Positions 34,501 through 42,264 of a stretch of DNA of 44,739 nucleotides are shown here, in pieces (the stretch's first letter is position 1; each line of letters starts with the position of its first letter). A model generated the notes under the pieces. It worked only from the letters and a program-made list of their open reading frames with translations. It had not been told where the DNA came from and searched no databases. The translations under genes and the position numbers were made by a program. The DNA lies in IMG/VR virus record IMGVR_UViG_3300036851_000447, positions 1-44,739 of that record; one strand, 5' to 3'. This stretch comes from a virus.

Positions 34501-35289
34501 CAGATCAACTTCCAGACGGCCCTCGCCGGGTTCCAGGCGCCGGGCGTCACCCCCGAGGAGCGGCAGGCCCGGATCGAGGAGGCCAAGATCGAGGCGAGCT
34601 TCGCCCAGAAGCAACTCGACATCCAGCGCCAGATGTTCGGCAATCAGGTCCAGATTGTGGACATCAGCAACCTCCGGCAGGGCGCCGATCTCGCCCGCCA
34701 GATCGGCCTGCTCCTCCAGGGCCGCGAGGTCACGATCGACACGGCGCAGGCCCAGGAGAAGCTGGCCCTCCTCGCCACGCAGCAGTCGATCCTCGTCAAC
34801 AAGGCCGGGACCTATCTCGGCACGATCAACAACCTGACCTCGATCGCGTTCGGCCAAATCCAGCAACTCGAAACCGCGGCTGGCCGGGCGATGTACTCGA
34901 CCGCCTACTCCGTGCTCGACGCCTTCGGCATCCTCCTGACCGGCCTGACGACCCAGGTGAACGAGGTCGGCGGTGGTTCAACCGGCGGCGGCGGACCGGC
35001 CGGCGGCGTGGTCCCGATGGCCGGCGGCGGCGTGGTCGATATCAACCAGCCGACCCGACTCGGCGCGAACGGGCTGATCGGCGAGGTCGCCGGGGAGACC
35101 GCGGTCGTCCTCTCCCATCCGCGGGCCCTGCTCGAAAGCGGCGAAGGCGGAGGTCCGGTCATCATCCAGATCACGGGCGACAACTACTTCAACAACGGCA
35201 CCGATATGGATCAACTGGTCCGGCGGGTGACGAAGGAACTCGGTCGTGACGCATCTCTCCGCGGCCTCCGCGGCGTCGGGATCGGCTGA
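31528..35289 (+). CDS. tail tape measure protein
   Basis: A 1253-residue protein starting at GTG 31528 after GAGAGGAGG. It is Ala/Gln/Arg-rich with long helices and a hydrophobic membrane-like segment at about residues 470-500 (TLAAVTVAGAAFGLGLKAV). A second Gly-rich stretch near residues 1150-1180 precedes the conserved-looking end GLIGEVAGETAVVLSHPRA. It spans the tail lumen, sets tail length and is thought to help DNA cross the cell envelope. By the usual rule of about 0.15 nm per residue, the tail would be near 190 nm long (inference). Confidence 0.92.
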   Translation: MAEESEQVGGISIGASIDDSQVDAGLNALLAKMEAASKRLSAALSIQPGISGAPGAGAAPRAQQPAKITFGAAARQGAQGSEASAFTRRVNEELAKNGQALVDGVVVQIDKAKQQTVQQVSRAVNTGTGQQATSIAVNLDPSEFREQFASFLGDLKSMMAQASQMATISPQLDDDSPGGGGAKSKKSRRKNIRDRSIGTEADPNRIYTFDPAVYAEEDAVREGKANQQRQAALTAHERRRTSTSDAEQRFLNAISAPTTSGGFEQDLRELSYEAQHEGSAGRTSSTFAGNTRTPAQIAAFREEEERRANQQAPRRFSAAEQAELERRRARTSVSGADRYQLPSERPGRAGTGGGRAVRTTEEDLARRSEQQIAISESQRLTAARTSRTFASGLGGFFLGQTRQQAEAASTLRRNEQELAIARRRLNDPEIIRNTRSYRQAQEEVAVAENKVAASLQKVQSFTSGTSAARTLAAVTVAGAAFGLGLKAVDFVIASVGAGLSNLIEIQTGFVGTSSRVTGELAKQTSALHGNVDAVLANAEANAGLSTAGADAVNSQLRLATQIKAGALAQQQASDLFRAAQGAGGAQNGLTGGFGGLFGTSLFGQQLGGGRGLSELIQEDVSSLSGKRGENPLAGISQGLSYVLNKDVRDTVDDLARQQGRPTPGAPFEAALRYNPILGPVVGAVAPPSGQRQGVGTLGERGPAPAGGDELTAYLNDLTAAADRGASATDHASRVQVVYTSNTEEVARAATAAAAAGDAYGVTLARQSGVVLKLNGEVADTAEEYKKALEQIAVGRSRIDPDVLRRQFEFEMPAIIAGAARQQNFALNQQQPSQAALGNLAQPLLPVGTGIAANADEQQRLVAGQQRSTELQKQLNDYYAEGRQVIEDTYRPAIVANFGEAAGAAFDEVLGKITANGQEIAKIQAGISNEQAAYQTAQYNFQLQIAKRTLSDIGGLTGKNFGAGESYLGTLERQNLALSRQGQLLQFNLSQRQINFQTALAGFQAPGVTPEERQARIEEAKIEASFAQKQLDIQRQMFGNQVQIVDISNLRQGADLARQIGLLLQGREVTIDTAQAQEKLALLATQQSILVNKAGTYLGTINNLTSIAFGQIQQLETAAGRAMYSTAYSVLDAFGILLTGLTTQVNEVGGGSTGGGGPAGGVVPMAGGGVVDINQPTRLGANGLIGEVAGETAVVLSHPRALLESGEGGGPVIIQITGDNYFNNGTDMDQLVRRVTKELGRDASLRGLRGVGIG

Positions 35290-36080
35290 TGCCCATCCTC
35301 CACCAGAAGCAGTCCGGCCTGCCCGCCGATGAGGGCAACCCGGCCCACGTCGAGCCGAGCGACTGGTACGCCTCGCATGACGGGGCCGACCTCGATTCCA
35401 TCGTCACCGATTCGGCCGGACAGGATATTGCTGATGCGCTCTCCGGGGCCAATGCACCTGACGCTGGTAACCCGTTCGCCACGATGGGCGATGTCGCAGG
35501 TGAGGGCGGCGGCGGAGGATCAACCGTCCCGAAGGTGCTCCAGTGGAAGTTCGCCGGAACAAGCGTTGGCTCGATTACGCTGGACTTCGCCCCGGCCGAC
35601 GGGCACACCGTCCTCCTCTACTGCGACGGCTTCAACTCGGGCGACCCGAGCGCGGTCAGTTCAACGAATACTACCTGGACGAAGATCAAAAACGTCCTCC
35701 ACGGCGCTTACTACTCCCTGTGGGTCGGTGTGGTCAGCGGCGGAGCGGGCGGCACGGTCATCACGATTACCCATCCCAATGCCTACATGTCGTGCTTCGC
35801 CATCGAGGTCGCGGACACCCTGACCGGGACACTTGGGACCTCGGCCGAGGGCACGGCAGGTCCCATTCGGACGCCTGCCGCTCCCGCCGCGGGCAACCTC
35901 GTCGCCGTGTTCGCCGGGGCGGACAACACGACACTAGTGGTCTGGCCGTTCGCCTCCATCCCGCTGGTCGGCCAGTATTACGGCGTCGTGGTCGGCGTTG
36001 TGGGGTACTCGCTGGGTGCCGAGGTATACGCCTACCAAGGCGTGAATGCTGGCACACACATGATCGCCGAGATCACCTGA
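35289..36080 (+). CDS. tail-tip or fibre protein, putative
   Basis: A 263-residue protein overlapping the tape measure stop (GATG). Residues 1-75 are acidic, with HQKQSGLPADEGNPAHVEPSDW near the start, a pattern found at the N-terminal ends of phage fibres. A Gly-rich hinge (GEGGGGGS, 71-78) is followed by a beta-rich domain full of Thr, Val and Tyr (TVLLYCDGF, YYSLWVGVVSG). Likely a distal tail or receptor-facing part. No family is recognised. Confidence 0.6.
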   Translation: MPILHQKQSGLPADEGNPAHVEPSDWYASHDGADLDSIVTDSAGQDIADALSGANAPDAGNPFATMGDVAGEGGGGGSTVPKVLQWKFAGTSVGSITLDFAPADGHTVLLYCDGFNSGDPSAVSSTNTTWTKIKNVLHGAYYSLWVGVVSGGAGGTVITITHPNAYMSCFAIEVADTLTGTLGTSAEGTAGPIRTPAAPAAGNLVAVFAGADNTTLVVWPFASIPLVGQYYGVVVGVVGYSLGAEVYAYQGVNAGTHMIAEIT

Positions 36081-36090
36081 CTACTGGAAT

Positions 36091-36120
36091 ATGACCACTG
36101 ATCGGGCGGTCAGGCCATGA
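36091..36120 (+). CDS. nine-codon mini-ORF coupled to tail protein gene
   Basis: ATG 36091 opens MTTDRAVRP and its TGA overlaps the ATG of the tail gene at 36117, the same arrangement as the 1604 mini-ORF before the primase. The ribosome site is weak. It may couple translation, but at this length it could be chance. Confidence 0.2.
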   Translation: MTTDRAVRP

Positions 36121-38570
36121 CTGGAGCGTTTCAGGAAACCGCGTTCCAGAACGACGCCTTCCAGATCGGCGGCGTTCCTCCGCCGCCGATCTTCGGCATC
36201 GTCATCAGGTGCGCCGGGGTGAACATCACGTCGGCCGTCCTGTTCTCGTCGGCCCGCTTCGAGAGTGCCGTCAACGGGGTGGCCGGATCGTGTCACCTGC
36301 GCATCCGCGACCCGGACCGGACGCGGGTCATCCTGCCCGGCGCGTCGCTCCAACTCCTGATCGACGACGAGCCCGTCTGGGTCGGCTTCGCCCAGCAGGT
36401 CAAGCGTGTGTACGTTTTCCCGGCGCTCGATCCCGAGGAGTTCGAGACTCGCTTCATCGACATCGAGGGGGCTGATCTCAATCTCCTGTTCGCCAAGCGG
36501 ATCGTCTTCAACGCCGACGCGCCGGAGAACGTGCTGGCGCCGCTCTACGGCCCGAACACCCCCGACACGACGGCCATCGCCGACCTGTTCGCCGACTGGC
36601 TGGACCTGACCGGCGACGGGCTCGACACGACCACTCTCATCGACAACGTCGGCGACATCAACGAGAACCAGGATGCGCGGGCGTGGGAGGGCTCGGACAC
36701 GTGGGGGCAGGCATTCACGAGCATCAACGCCCTGCCCGCCGCCGTCTGGTACATCCGGCCGACTCGCGAGGTGGTCTGGGCCGATGTCGATCAGGAGAGC
36801 GCGCCGTTCGGCCTGTCCGACCAGCCCGACGGGATCACGAGCAAGGGCTACAGCCGGATGGAAATCCTCCATGACGGCAGCAATCTCGCCAACGACGTGC
36901 TCTGCTGGGGGATCGGCTTCGGCACCAGCACGCCGGTCTTCGAGCGGGCTGAGGACGCGACGAGCCAGGACGACCACGGCCTCTGGCAACTCGGTCAGGT
37001 GACGTTCGGTGTCTACAAGCAGGCGACGATCGAGAGGATCGCCGATTCGATCCTGAACGGCAGCCCGTCGAGCCACCGGGGCCAGAAGGACGACCGCGTG
37101 GCCGTCATGGTCACGACCTACGAGCGCGGCCTGCTGCCGGCCGACAGGGTCAACTTCGAGAGCAACGTCTTCGGCTTCTCGGATGTCATCCCGATCCGCA
37201 AGATGGTCGTGACCTTCGATGCGCCCGACACCCCCAAGTACGAACTGACCCTCAGCCACGAGATCGACACGCCCTGGTCGTTCTTCGACCCGTGGCGGTT
37301 CCACCTGCCGGGCTTCAACCTGCCGCCCTTCCCCGGATTCCAGATTCCGAACTGTGGGATCACCGACACGTTCGGGCGGATCACCATCTGGAACCCGCAT
37401 TACTACTCAGGCTCGATCTTCGGGATCGCAGGCCCCGCGCCGATTGGGGATAAAACCTACAAGTTCAACGGTGGTCCGGCGATTTACGAACCATCCACAA
37501 CTTATGATTGGGAAGTCGTCGTCCTATTCAACACTATGCCGGGCACGACCTCATTCGGTGGGTTGGGATTTTATGACTATCAGTTCCCACCCACCCTCAC
37601 TATGCCGGCGCTAGCCGCTGCGGATATTCACACAGATGACCCACCAGGTACAACGACGACAGGCACCTTCACGACCGGAGGCGGTGTTCCACAGCCCCTG
37701 ATCGCCGCCTTGACCGTCATCCACAACGATGTTCGCGATGTCGGAGTCACGGCTTCATTCTGGCTCGACCCGGTCGGCTTCGTACCAGACTCCGGCGGTT
37801 GGGGAACGAGCGACAGCAGCCTCGTCTGGGAGACCCTATTCGGTGGTACGTTCGTTGATGGAACGGCTGGCGTCTTGCTGGAGGGCGGGTCGGTCCGCCT
37901 GAACGGCCTGACGCTGACCTCGATCGACATGACCTTCCTCGTCATTCTCGAAGACCCCGGCCAGTTCGCGATCTACCCGTCGGCCAATACCGTCGTCCTC
38001 CTCGACGTGGCCGCGGGCGAGGTGACCGCCACCCGGACGACGGGCGACGTGTCGGTGACCGAGACGTTCGCCTTCGTCGCGGGCACGCCCTACGCGATCA
38101 GGATCGTGGACAGCGAGGACGAGACGCTGGTCAATGTCTGGGAGCCGCCCGCCGCGCAGCCCGGAACGTGGCTCGTCACGAACACCGAGTTCGACCCTGA
38201 CTACGCCTGCGATTCGCTGACGTTCACCTCGATCGAGGGCACCGTCCGGGTGATGAACCTGAGCATCGCCGGGGTCAACGCCTGCACCTACTTCGCAGGT
38301 GAGATCGGGCCTCCGCCGACGCCGCCGGGCATCCCCGGCAATACGAATGTCTGCCAGAACTTCGTGTCGGACGGGACGGATGTCGTGACCCTCGGGACGG
38401 CCTTCCTGCCCGCCTCGGCGGTCGTCTATCTCAACGGCCTGATCCAGCGCCACACGACGGACTTCACCGAGCAGCCGTTCGCGGGCACGATCACGTTCGT
38501 CACGCCGCCCCTGGCCGGCGACAGGATTCAGGTGTGCATCTGGTCATTGCCGGGGAGCACAGCCGTATGA
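36117..38570 (+). CDS. tail-tip/hub protein with inserted lectin-like domain
   Basis: An 817-residue protein whose first about 400 residues parallel the next gene: RFESAVNGVAGSCHLRIRDP, GLSDQPDGITSKGY, LANDVLCWG, HGLWQLGQVTFG. This is typical of baseplate hub-type tail proteins. Residues about 410-720 hold an insertion not seen in the paralogue, with FDPDYACDSLTFTSIEGTVRVMNLSIAG like concanavalin-type lectins. Part of the insertion (37400-37880) is visibly less GC-rich. The end carries a VYLNGLIQRHTTDFTE-type fibre motif. Probably binds host and holds the tail tip. Confidence 0.75.
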   Translation: MTGAFQETAFQNDAFQIGGVPPPPIFGIVIRCAGVNITSAVLFSSARFESAVNGVAGSCHLRIRDPDRTRVILPGASLQLLIDDEPVWVGFAQQVKRVYVFPALDPEEFETRFIDIEGADLNLLFAKRIVFNADAPENVLAPLYGPNTPDTTAIADLFADWLDLTGDGLDTTTLIDNVGDINENQDARAWEGSDTWGQAFTSINALPAAVWYIRPTREVVWADVDQESAPFGLSDQPDGITSKGYSRMEILHDGSNLANDVLCWGIGFGTSTPVFERAEDATSQDDHGLWQLGQVTFGVYKQATIERIADSILNGSPSSHRGQKDDRVAVMVTTYERGLLPADRVNFESNVFGFSDVIPIRKMVVTFDAPDTPKYELTLSHEIDTPWSFFDPWRFHLPGFNLPPFPGFQIPNCGITDTFGRITIWNPHYYSGSIFGIAGPAPIGDKTYKFNGGPAIYEPSTTYDWEVVVLFNTMPGTTSFGGLGFYDYQFPPTLTMPALAAADIHTDDPPGTTTTGTFTTGGGVPQPLIAALTVIHNDVRDVGVTASFWLDPVGFVPDSGGWGTSDSSLVWETLFGGTFVDGTAGVLLEGGSVRLNGLTLTSIDMTFLVILEDPGQFAIYPSANTVVLLDVAAGEVTATRTTGDVSVTETFAFVAGTPYAIRIVDSEDETLVNVWEPPAAQPGTWLVTNTEFDPDYACDSLTFTSIEGTVRVMNLSIAGVNACTYFAGEIGPPPTPPGIPGNTNVCQNFVSDGTDVVTLGTAFLPASAVVYLNGLIQRHTTDFTEQPFAGTITFVTPPLAGDRIQVCIWSLPGSTAV

Positions 38571-40051
38571 GCGAGATCGCGATCATCGTCACGCCGCCGG
38601 GCGGCAGTCCCCAGGATGTCACCGACGACTGCGTCTTCGCCCGGACCACGTTCGAGAGCCTGTTCAACGCGGTGCCCGGCTCCTTCACCGCGACGATCCG
38701 CGATCCGCAGATGACCCACTCGTTCGCGACCGGCTGGGAGATCGCGGCGGAGATCGACGGCATCAGGATGTTCGGCGGTTACGTGACGCAGGTCTCGATG
38801 GAGCACTTTGCCCCGGCCGCGGACACGTCCGACCTCGAAGACTACGACCTCCGCATCTGGGTCCTCCGCGGCACCGACTACAACATCATCTTCGACCGCC
38901 GCGTCTGGCGGAGCACGTCCGACTATCTCTCGGCCATCGACCTGACCGGCGCCGCCATCGACACCGACGGGCCCGCCCTGATCGAGCTGATCGAGAACTA
39001 CTCCGACTGCGACGACTTCTCGACCTCGGGGATCAACAGCGACGCCGACCTCGGGACCTTCCCGGTCGTCCAGCAGGGCGACAAGCTCCGCAAGGACTTC
39101 ACGATCTTCTCGTTCTTCGGGGCCACGGTCTGGTACATCAACGGCGACAAGGTCTTCGTCTACGTGCCGTTCGAGGACGTGACCAAGGACTGGGGCTTCT
39201 CCGACCAGCCCAACGGCGTGACGAGCATCGGCTTCCGCGAGGTCGAGGCGGTCGAGGACGGCTCGTTCATCGAGAATGATGTCTTCATCTGGGGCGGCAG
39301 TGAGTTCGCCGGTTCGGGCGGCGGCACCGTGGTCGCCCGCGTGCAGGACACCGACAGCCAGGACACCTACGGCCGCTGGCAGTACGCCGAGACCCACTTC
39401 GGCCAGACGTACTACAAGACCCAGGCTGGCGTCGATGCGGCGGCCGACGTGATCGTCAACGGCCCGCCCGGCGCCGACGTGTACGGCCAGCAGAAGGGCC
39501 TTCGCTACAGCCAGTGGCAGTTCACCTTCACGTGGTTCAGCTCCGATGTCCCCGGCGCGGATCACGTCCTCGCGGGCGACATCATGCAGATCGACATGAC
39601 GACGTTCGGCGTCGAGAAGCTGCTGCCGCTGCGGAGCCTGCGGATCAGCTTCCCAGATGCCTTCGAGGACGACGGCTCGCACCTCGTCCAGTTCACCGGG
39701 ACCTTCGGTCTCCAGTTGTCGGACCCGTTCACCCTCTGGGCCTACCTGCTCCATGCGCAGGGCTCGACGCCGCTCCTGTCGCCGGCGGCCGTGACCAATG
39801 ACAACACCCAGACGGTCTACGGGGCGACCTATCAGGGCGTCCCCAGCCCGGCGACCGACGACACGACGACGACGTTCACGATCCCCTTCGGCTACGTCGC
39901 CGGCAGCCTCCAGGTCTTCCTGACCGGGGCTATCCTCATCAACGGTGTCGATTTCATCGAGAGCGATCCGGCAACGGGTGAGTTCGAGATGGCGATACCG
40001 CCACCGGCCGCGGCGTGGCTCTATTGCCTCGCCGTGACCCTCGCGAGTTAG
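38567..40051 (+). CDS. second tail-tip/hub protein, paralogue of the preceding gene
   Basis: A 494-residue protein starting at ATG 38567 within the previous stop. It repeats the order TFESLFNAVPGSFTATIRDP, FGGYVTQV, GTDYNIIFDRRV, GFSDQPNGVTSIGF, ENDVFIWG, YGRWQYAETHFGQTYY seen in the upstream gene, so the two arose by duplication. It lacks the lectin-like insertion. The final 70 residues (FTIPFGYVAGSLQVFLTGAIL, NGVDFIESDPATGEFEM) are the fibre-type end motif shared by both. It is likely a structural partner of the upstream protein at the tail tip. Confidence 0.75.
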   Translation: MSEIAIIVTPPGGSPQDVTDDCVFARTTFESLFNAVPGSFTATIRDPQMTHSFATGWEIAAEIDGIRMFGGYVTQVSMEHFAPAADTSDLEDYDLRIWVLRGTDYNIIFDRRVWRSTSDYLSAIDLTGAAIDTDGPALIELIENYSDCDDFSTSGINSDADLGTFPVVQQGDKLRKDFTIFSFFGATVWYINGDKVFVYVPFEDVTKDWGFSDQPNGVTSIGFREVEAVEDGSFIENDVFIWGGSEFAGSGGGTVVARVQDTDSQDTYGRWQYAETHFGQTYYKTQAGVDAAADVIVNGPPGADVYGQQKGLRYSQWQFTFTWFSSDVPGADHVLAGDIMQIDMTTFGVEKLLPLRSLRISFPDAFEDDGSHLVQFTGTFGLQLSDPFTLWAYLLHAQGSTPLLSPAAVTNDNTQTVYGATYQGVPSPATDDTTTTFTIPFGYVAGSLQVFLTGAILINGVDFIESDPATGEFEMAIPPPAAAWLYCLAVTLAS

Positions 40052-40062
40052 AAGGAGAGCAC

Positions 40063-40257
40063 GTGATCGAAGCCATCGTCATCGCGGTCATCATCGCCAT
40101 CGCCGTCGGGGCGCTCCTGACATACCTGCTCGGGCCGATCATCAAGTCGATCCCGGCACCGATCGCCGGCATCGTCGGCGACTTCTTCATCAGGTTCGGC
40201 TGGGCCATCGGCCTGATCGCCGGGCTCTGGTGGTTTTTCACCCACACGAAGTTGTAG
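40063..40257 (+). CDS. small membrane protein, holin candidate
   Basis: A 64-residue protein from GTG 40063 behind a strong GAAGGAG site. The first 23 residues are a very hydrophobic Ile/Ala helix and residues 44-60 a second one (WAIGLIAGLWWFF), with a short Pro-containing loop between. Two helices and small size fit a class II holin. It directly follows the tail genes and precedes another membrane protein, the usual place of a lysis cassette. Confidence 0.55.
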   Translation: MIEAIVIAVIIAIAVGALLTYLLGPIIKSIPAPIAGIVGDFFIRFGWAIGLIAGLWWFFTHTKL

Positions 40258-40300
40258 GCTGCGCGCAGGCGCTATTCGGCGCCACTAGCAGGGAGAGAGA

Positions 40301-40714
40301 ATGAAAATCTTTGGTCGCGAGCCGACGCTCTGGCTCGCCGGAATCTACGCCGTCCTGACGGTTCTCGGGACGACCGGCCTCGCCCACTTCAGCGGCACGC
40401 AGGCCCAGCTCACCAACGCGGCCATCGCGGCTCTCGTCGGTGCGGTCAACGCCTATGCCGTCCGGCCGATCAGTCCGGTGTCGTTCACCTATGCGCTCGC
40501 TGCCCTGGTGCAGCTCGCGGCGGCCTACGGCATCCTGATCCCCGACGCGACATTGACGGCGATCAACGGTCTCGTCGTCCCAGCGCTGGCCCTGCTCTCT
40601 CGCGGGCAGGTGAGTCCGGCCGATACGGTGCTCAGTCGAACCACGACCTCCGACGAGAAGGCTGTCGCTGAGTCCGGCACCGGTCCGGCTCCGTCAGCCA
40701 CCATCTCGGGCTAG
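40301..40714 (+). CDS. phage holin-like membrane protein
   Basis: A 137-residue protein with three hydrophobic segments (about residues 10-30, 38-55, 60-80) and an extended hydrophilic C-terminal tail rich in Ser, Thr and Ala. The pattern LTNAAIAALVGAVNAYAVRPISPVSFT resembles holins of phages of GC-rich bacteria. GGGAGAGAG precedes ATG 40301. Expected to form lesions in the inner membrane at lysis. A structural or anti-holin role is possible as two candidates are adjacent. Confidence 0.6.
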   Translation: MKIFGREPTLWLAGIYAVLTVLGTTGLAHFSGTQAQLTNAAIAALVGAVNAYAVRPISPVSFTYALAALVQLAAAYGILIPDATLTAINGLVVPALALLSRGQVSPADTVLSRTTTSDEKAVAESGTGPAPSATISG

Positions 40715-40715
40715 C

Positions 40716-40937
40716 GTGTCGAGGAGGGGCAGCCCGTTCCGGTCCATACCGACTCGCTGTCCCTCCTGCCGCCCCATCGCCGTCAAGGTCACCCGGCCCG
40801 ACGGCGGCAAGACCGGCTGGTCACCCGAGGCCACCTACGTCGGGTTCCTGAAGACGGACGCCTACGAGGGTTACAAGAGGGCACCCGAGCAGTGCCCAGC
40901 CTGTGGCACGCCCCTGATCGGGGTTGGAAGGTGTTGA
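40716..40937 (+). CDS. 73-aa four-cysteine zinc-ribbon protein
   Basis: From GTG 40716, one base after the preceding stop. A CPSC knuckle near residue 15 and a CPAC knuckle near residue 60 form a classical zinc ribbon with strands between them (IAVKVTRPDGG, PEATYVGFLK). A stable nucleic-acid- or protein-binding ribbon is likely. It lies between membrane proteins and its job there is unclear. Confidence 0.65.
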   Translation: MSRRGSPFRSIPTRCPSCRPIAVKVTRPDGGKTGWSPEATYVGFLKTDAYEGYKRAPEQCPACGTPLIGVGRC

Positions 40938-40938
40938 G

Positions 40939-41244
40939 ATGTCTCCCGAAGTCGTGCAGGCGATCTCCGGTCTCGGCGCCCTCGGTTTTGCTGTCATCGC
41001 GGTCTGGGCACTGGCGACCGGTCGTGTTAGAGTCGGCTCGCTCGTCGACGCCGAGAAGAAGGAGGACCGAGATGCGCTCCTCGAATGGAAGACTCTCGCG
41101 CAATCCACGACCCCAGAACTCAAACGGCTCAACGACCTCCTCGGGACGGCCGTCAGCCTGCTCACTGATCCCCGTCGCAGCGATGCTGAAGTCGAGCGGA
41201 TCACGCAGGCTGTCAGGGCCGAACTCGATCGCCGCAAGTCGTGA
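40939..41244 (+). CDS. single-pass membrane protein with coiled-coil tail
   Basis: A 101-residue protein with one N-terminal membrane segment (residues 5-27, ISGLGALGFAVIAVWALA) and a charged helical cytoplasmic or periplasmic part with heptad-like Leu spacing (LKRLNDLLGTAVSLL). It resembles holin-associated or i-spanin-like proteins, but no defining motif is seen. Its stop overlaps the next GTG at 41241. Confidence 0.55.
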   Translation: MSPEVVQAISGLGALGFAVIAVWALATGRVRVGSLVDAEKKEDRDALLEWKTLAQSTTPELKRLNDLLGTAVSLLTDPRRSDAEVERITQAVRAELDRRKS

Positions 41245-41426
41245 GTTGGCTCAGTAAGTTGTTCGCCCCTGCTCGTCATCCAGTTGCCAACGGGAAGAAC
41301 GAGTCAACTCGCCCTGAACTGGAGCAGGAGAAGAAGCTCCGGGCCGAGCTTCATCGCCGGACGGACAACCTCGCGGCAATGCTCGATGACTACCGCAAGC
41401 AGGACAATCTCCTGAAGCGCCGATGA
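41241..41426 (+). CDS. 61-aa charged helical protein
   Basis: It begins at GTG 41241 inside the previous stop, and its stop overlaps ATG 41423. After a short amphipathic start (SWLSKLFAPARH) it is a highly charged helix (LEQEKKLRAELHRRTDNLAAMLDDYRKQ), probably a coiled coil. It may pair with one of the neighbouring membrane proteins. Confidence 0.5.
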   Translation: MSWLSKLFAPARHPVANGKNESTRPELEQEKKLRAELHRRTDNLAAMLDDYRKQDNLLKRR

Positions 41427-42052
41427 AGGGTCATTGGCGGCGGCTCGTCGTTCAGGTCGGCCTGTTTGTATCAGGTGCCACGGTGGAATTCATCAGTCAG
41501 GATGTCTTCGTCGTCGTAGTCGCCCTCCTGATCGTGGCCCTCCCGATCGCCAGTTGGACCGTCTTCGGCCTGCTCCTGTGGACCTCCAGTCAGGCGCCCG
41601 ACATCCAGTCCCTCTATGAGCGGGTGGACGACGCCCTGACGCTGGCCCTCGTCAGCACGCTGGCTGCCATCGTCGGCCTGCTCGTCCTCGGCCGTCTGTT
41701 CCACATCATCGACGCCCCAGTCGGGCCGGTCATCACGGTCTGCCTCGGCTGGATCGTGGTGGGTGTCTCGATCCCGGCCCTCGGGTTCCTGCGGACGTGG
41801 CGCGATATCTACCTGCCGATGGTCCAGCGTCGCCGGGATGCCCGCGTCGAGGAGGAGTTCGAGGAGGAGCGTCAGCCGGCGCTGGCACGGATGGAGGGCC
41901 GCCTCCAGGAGTCAATCGCGGAGAACACGCGGGTCAGCCAGGAGGCCAGCGACAACGCCCGCGAGGCGTATCGAGAGGCCAACACGGTAAACCAGAAGAT
42001 CGCCCGGCAGGGAGATGCCCTGATCGCCCACGAGCACGTTCACGAAGACTAG
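41423..42052 (+). CDS. multi-pass membrane protein with coiled-coil C-terminus
   Basis: A 209-residue protein with about four hydrophobic segments (residues 8-25, 28-52, 70-92, 100-122) and a long charged helix from 135 to 200 (EEEFEEERQPALARMEGRLQ). It ends with a His-containing HEHVHED. Such architecture is not a standard holin but fits a membrane scaffold or lysis accessory. Its TAG (42050-42052) shares the CTAG with the stop of the convergent minus-strand gene. Confidence 0.6.
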   Translation: MKGHWRRLVVQVGLFVSGATVEFISQDVFVVVVALLIVALPIASWTVFGLLLWTSSQAPDIQSLYERVDDALTLALVSTLAAIVGLLVLGRLFHIIDAPVGPVITVCLGWIVVGVSIPALGFLRTWRDIYLPMVQRRRDARVEEEFEEERQPALARMEGRLQESIAENTRVSQEASDNAREAYREANTVNQKIARQGDALIAHEHVHED

Positions 42053-42264
42053 GACCGGCGACCTCGTGGTGAGACCCAGGCGGACAGGAGCGTCATCGCC
42101 TTCGTCCGCTCCAGCCCCTTCAGCGCAGCGGCCTCCGCCTTCCGCCACCAGACGACCGAGACGACCTCATCCTCGCTGAGGGCCAGGCCACCGTCGAGCA
42201 CCCGGCGGTTCGCGTACTGCGAGTCGCGCTGGGCCCATTTGAGTTGAAGCTGCGCTGAGGTCAT
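42049..42264 (-). CDS. hypothetical protein, 71 aa
   Basis: Last gene of the minus-strand operon, from ATG 42264 (GGAGGGAGC site, ATGA overlap with the upstream lipoprotein stop) to TAG at 42049. Helical and basic, with a WW pair in SVVWWRKAEAAALKG. It may be a small DNA- or protein-binding factor. Its stop overlaps that of the plus-strand membrane gene by three bases, so no terminator fits between them. Confidence 0.55.
   Translation of the reverse strand: MTSAQLQLKWAQRDSQYANRRVLDGGLALSEDEVVSVVWWRKAEAAALKGLERTKAMTLLSAWVSPRGRRS

Noticed and set aside
40258-40300. Small GGCGC/GCGCC inverted repeat between the two holin candidates
   Set aside because: Only 5 bp and no T-tract, expected by chance in GC-rich DNA.
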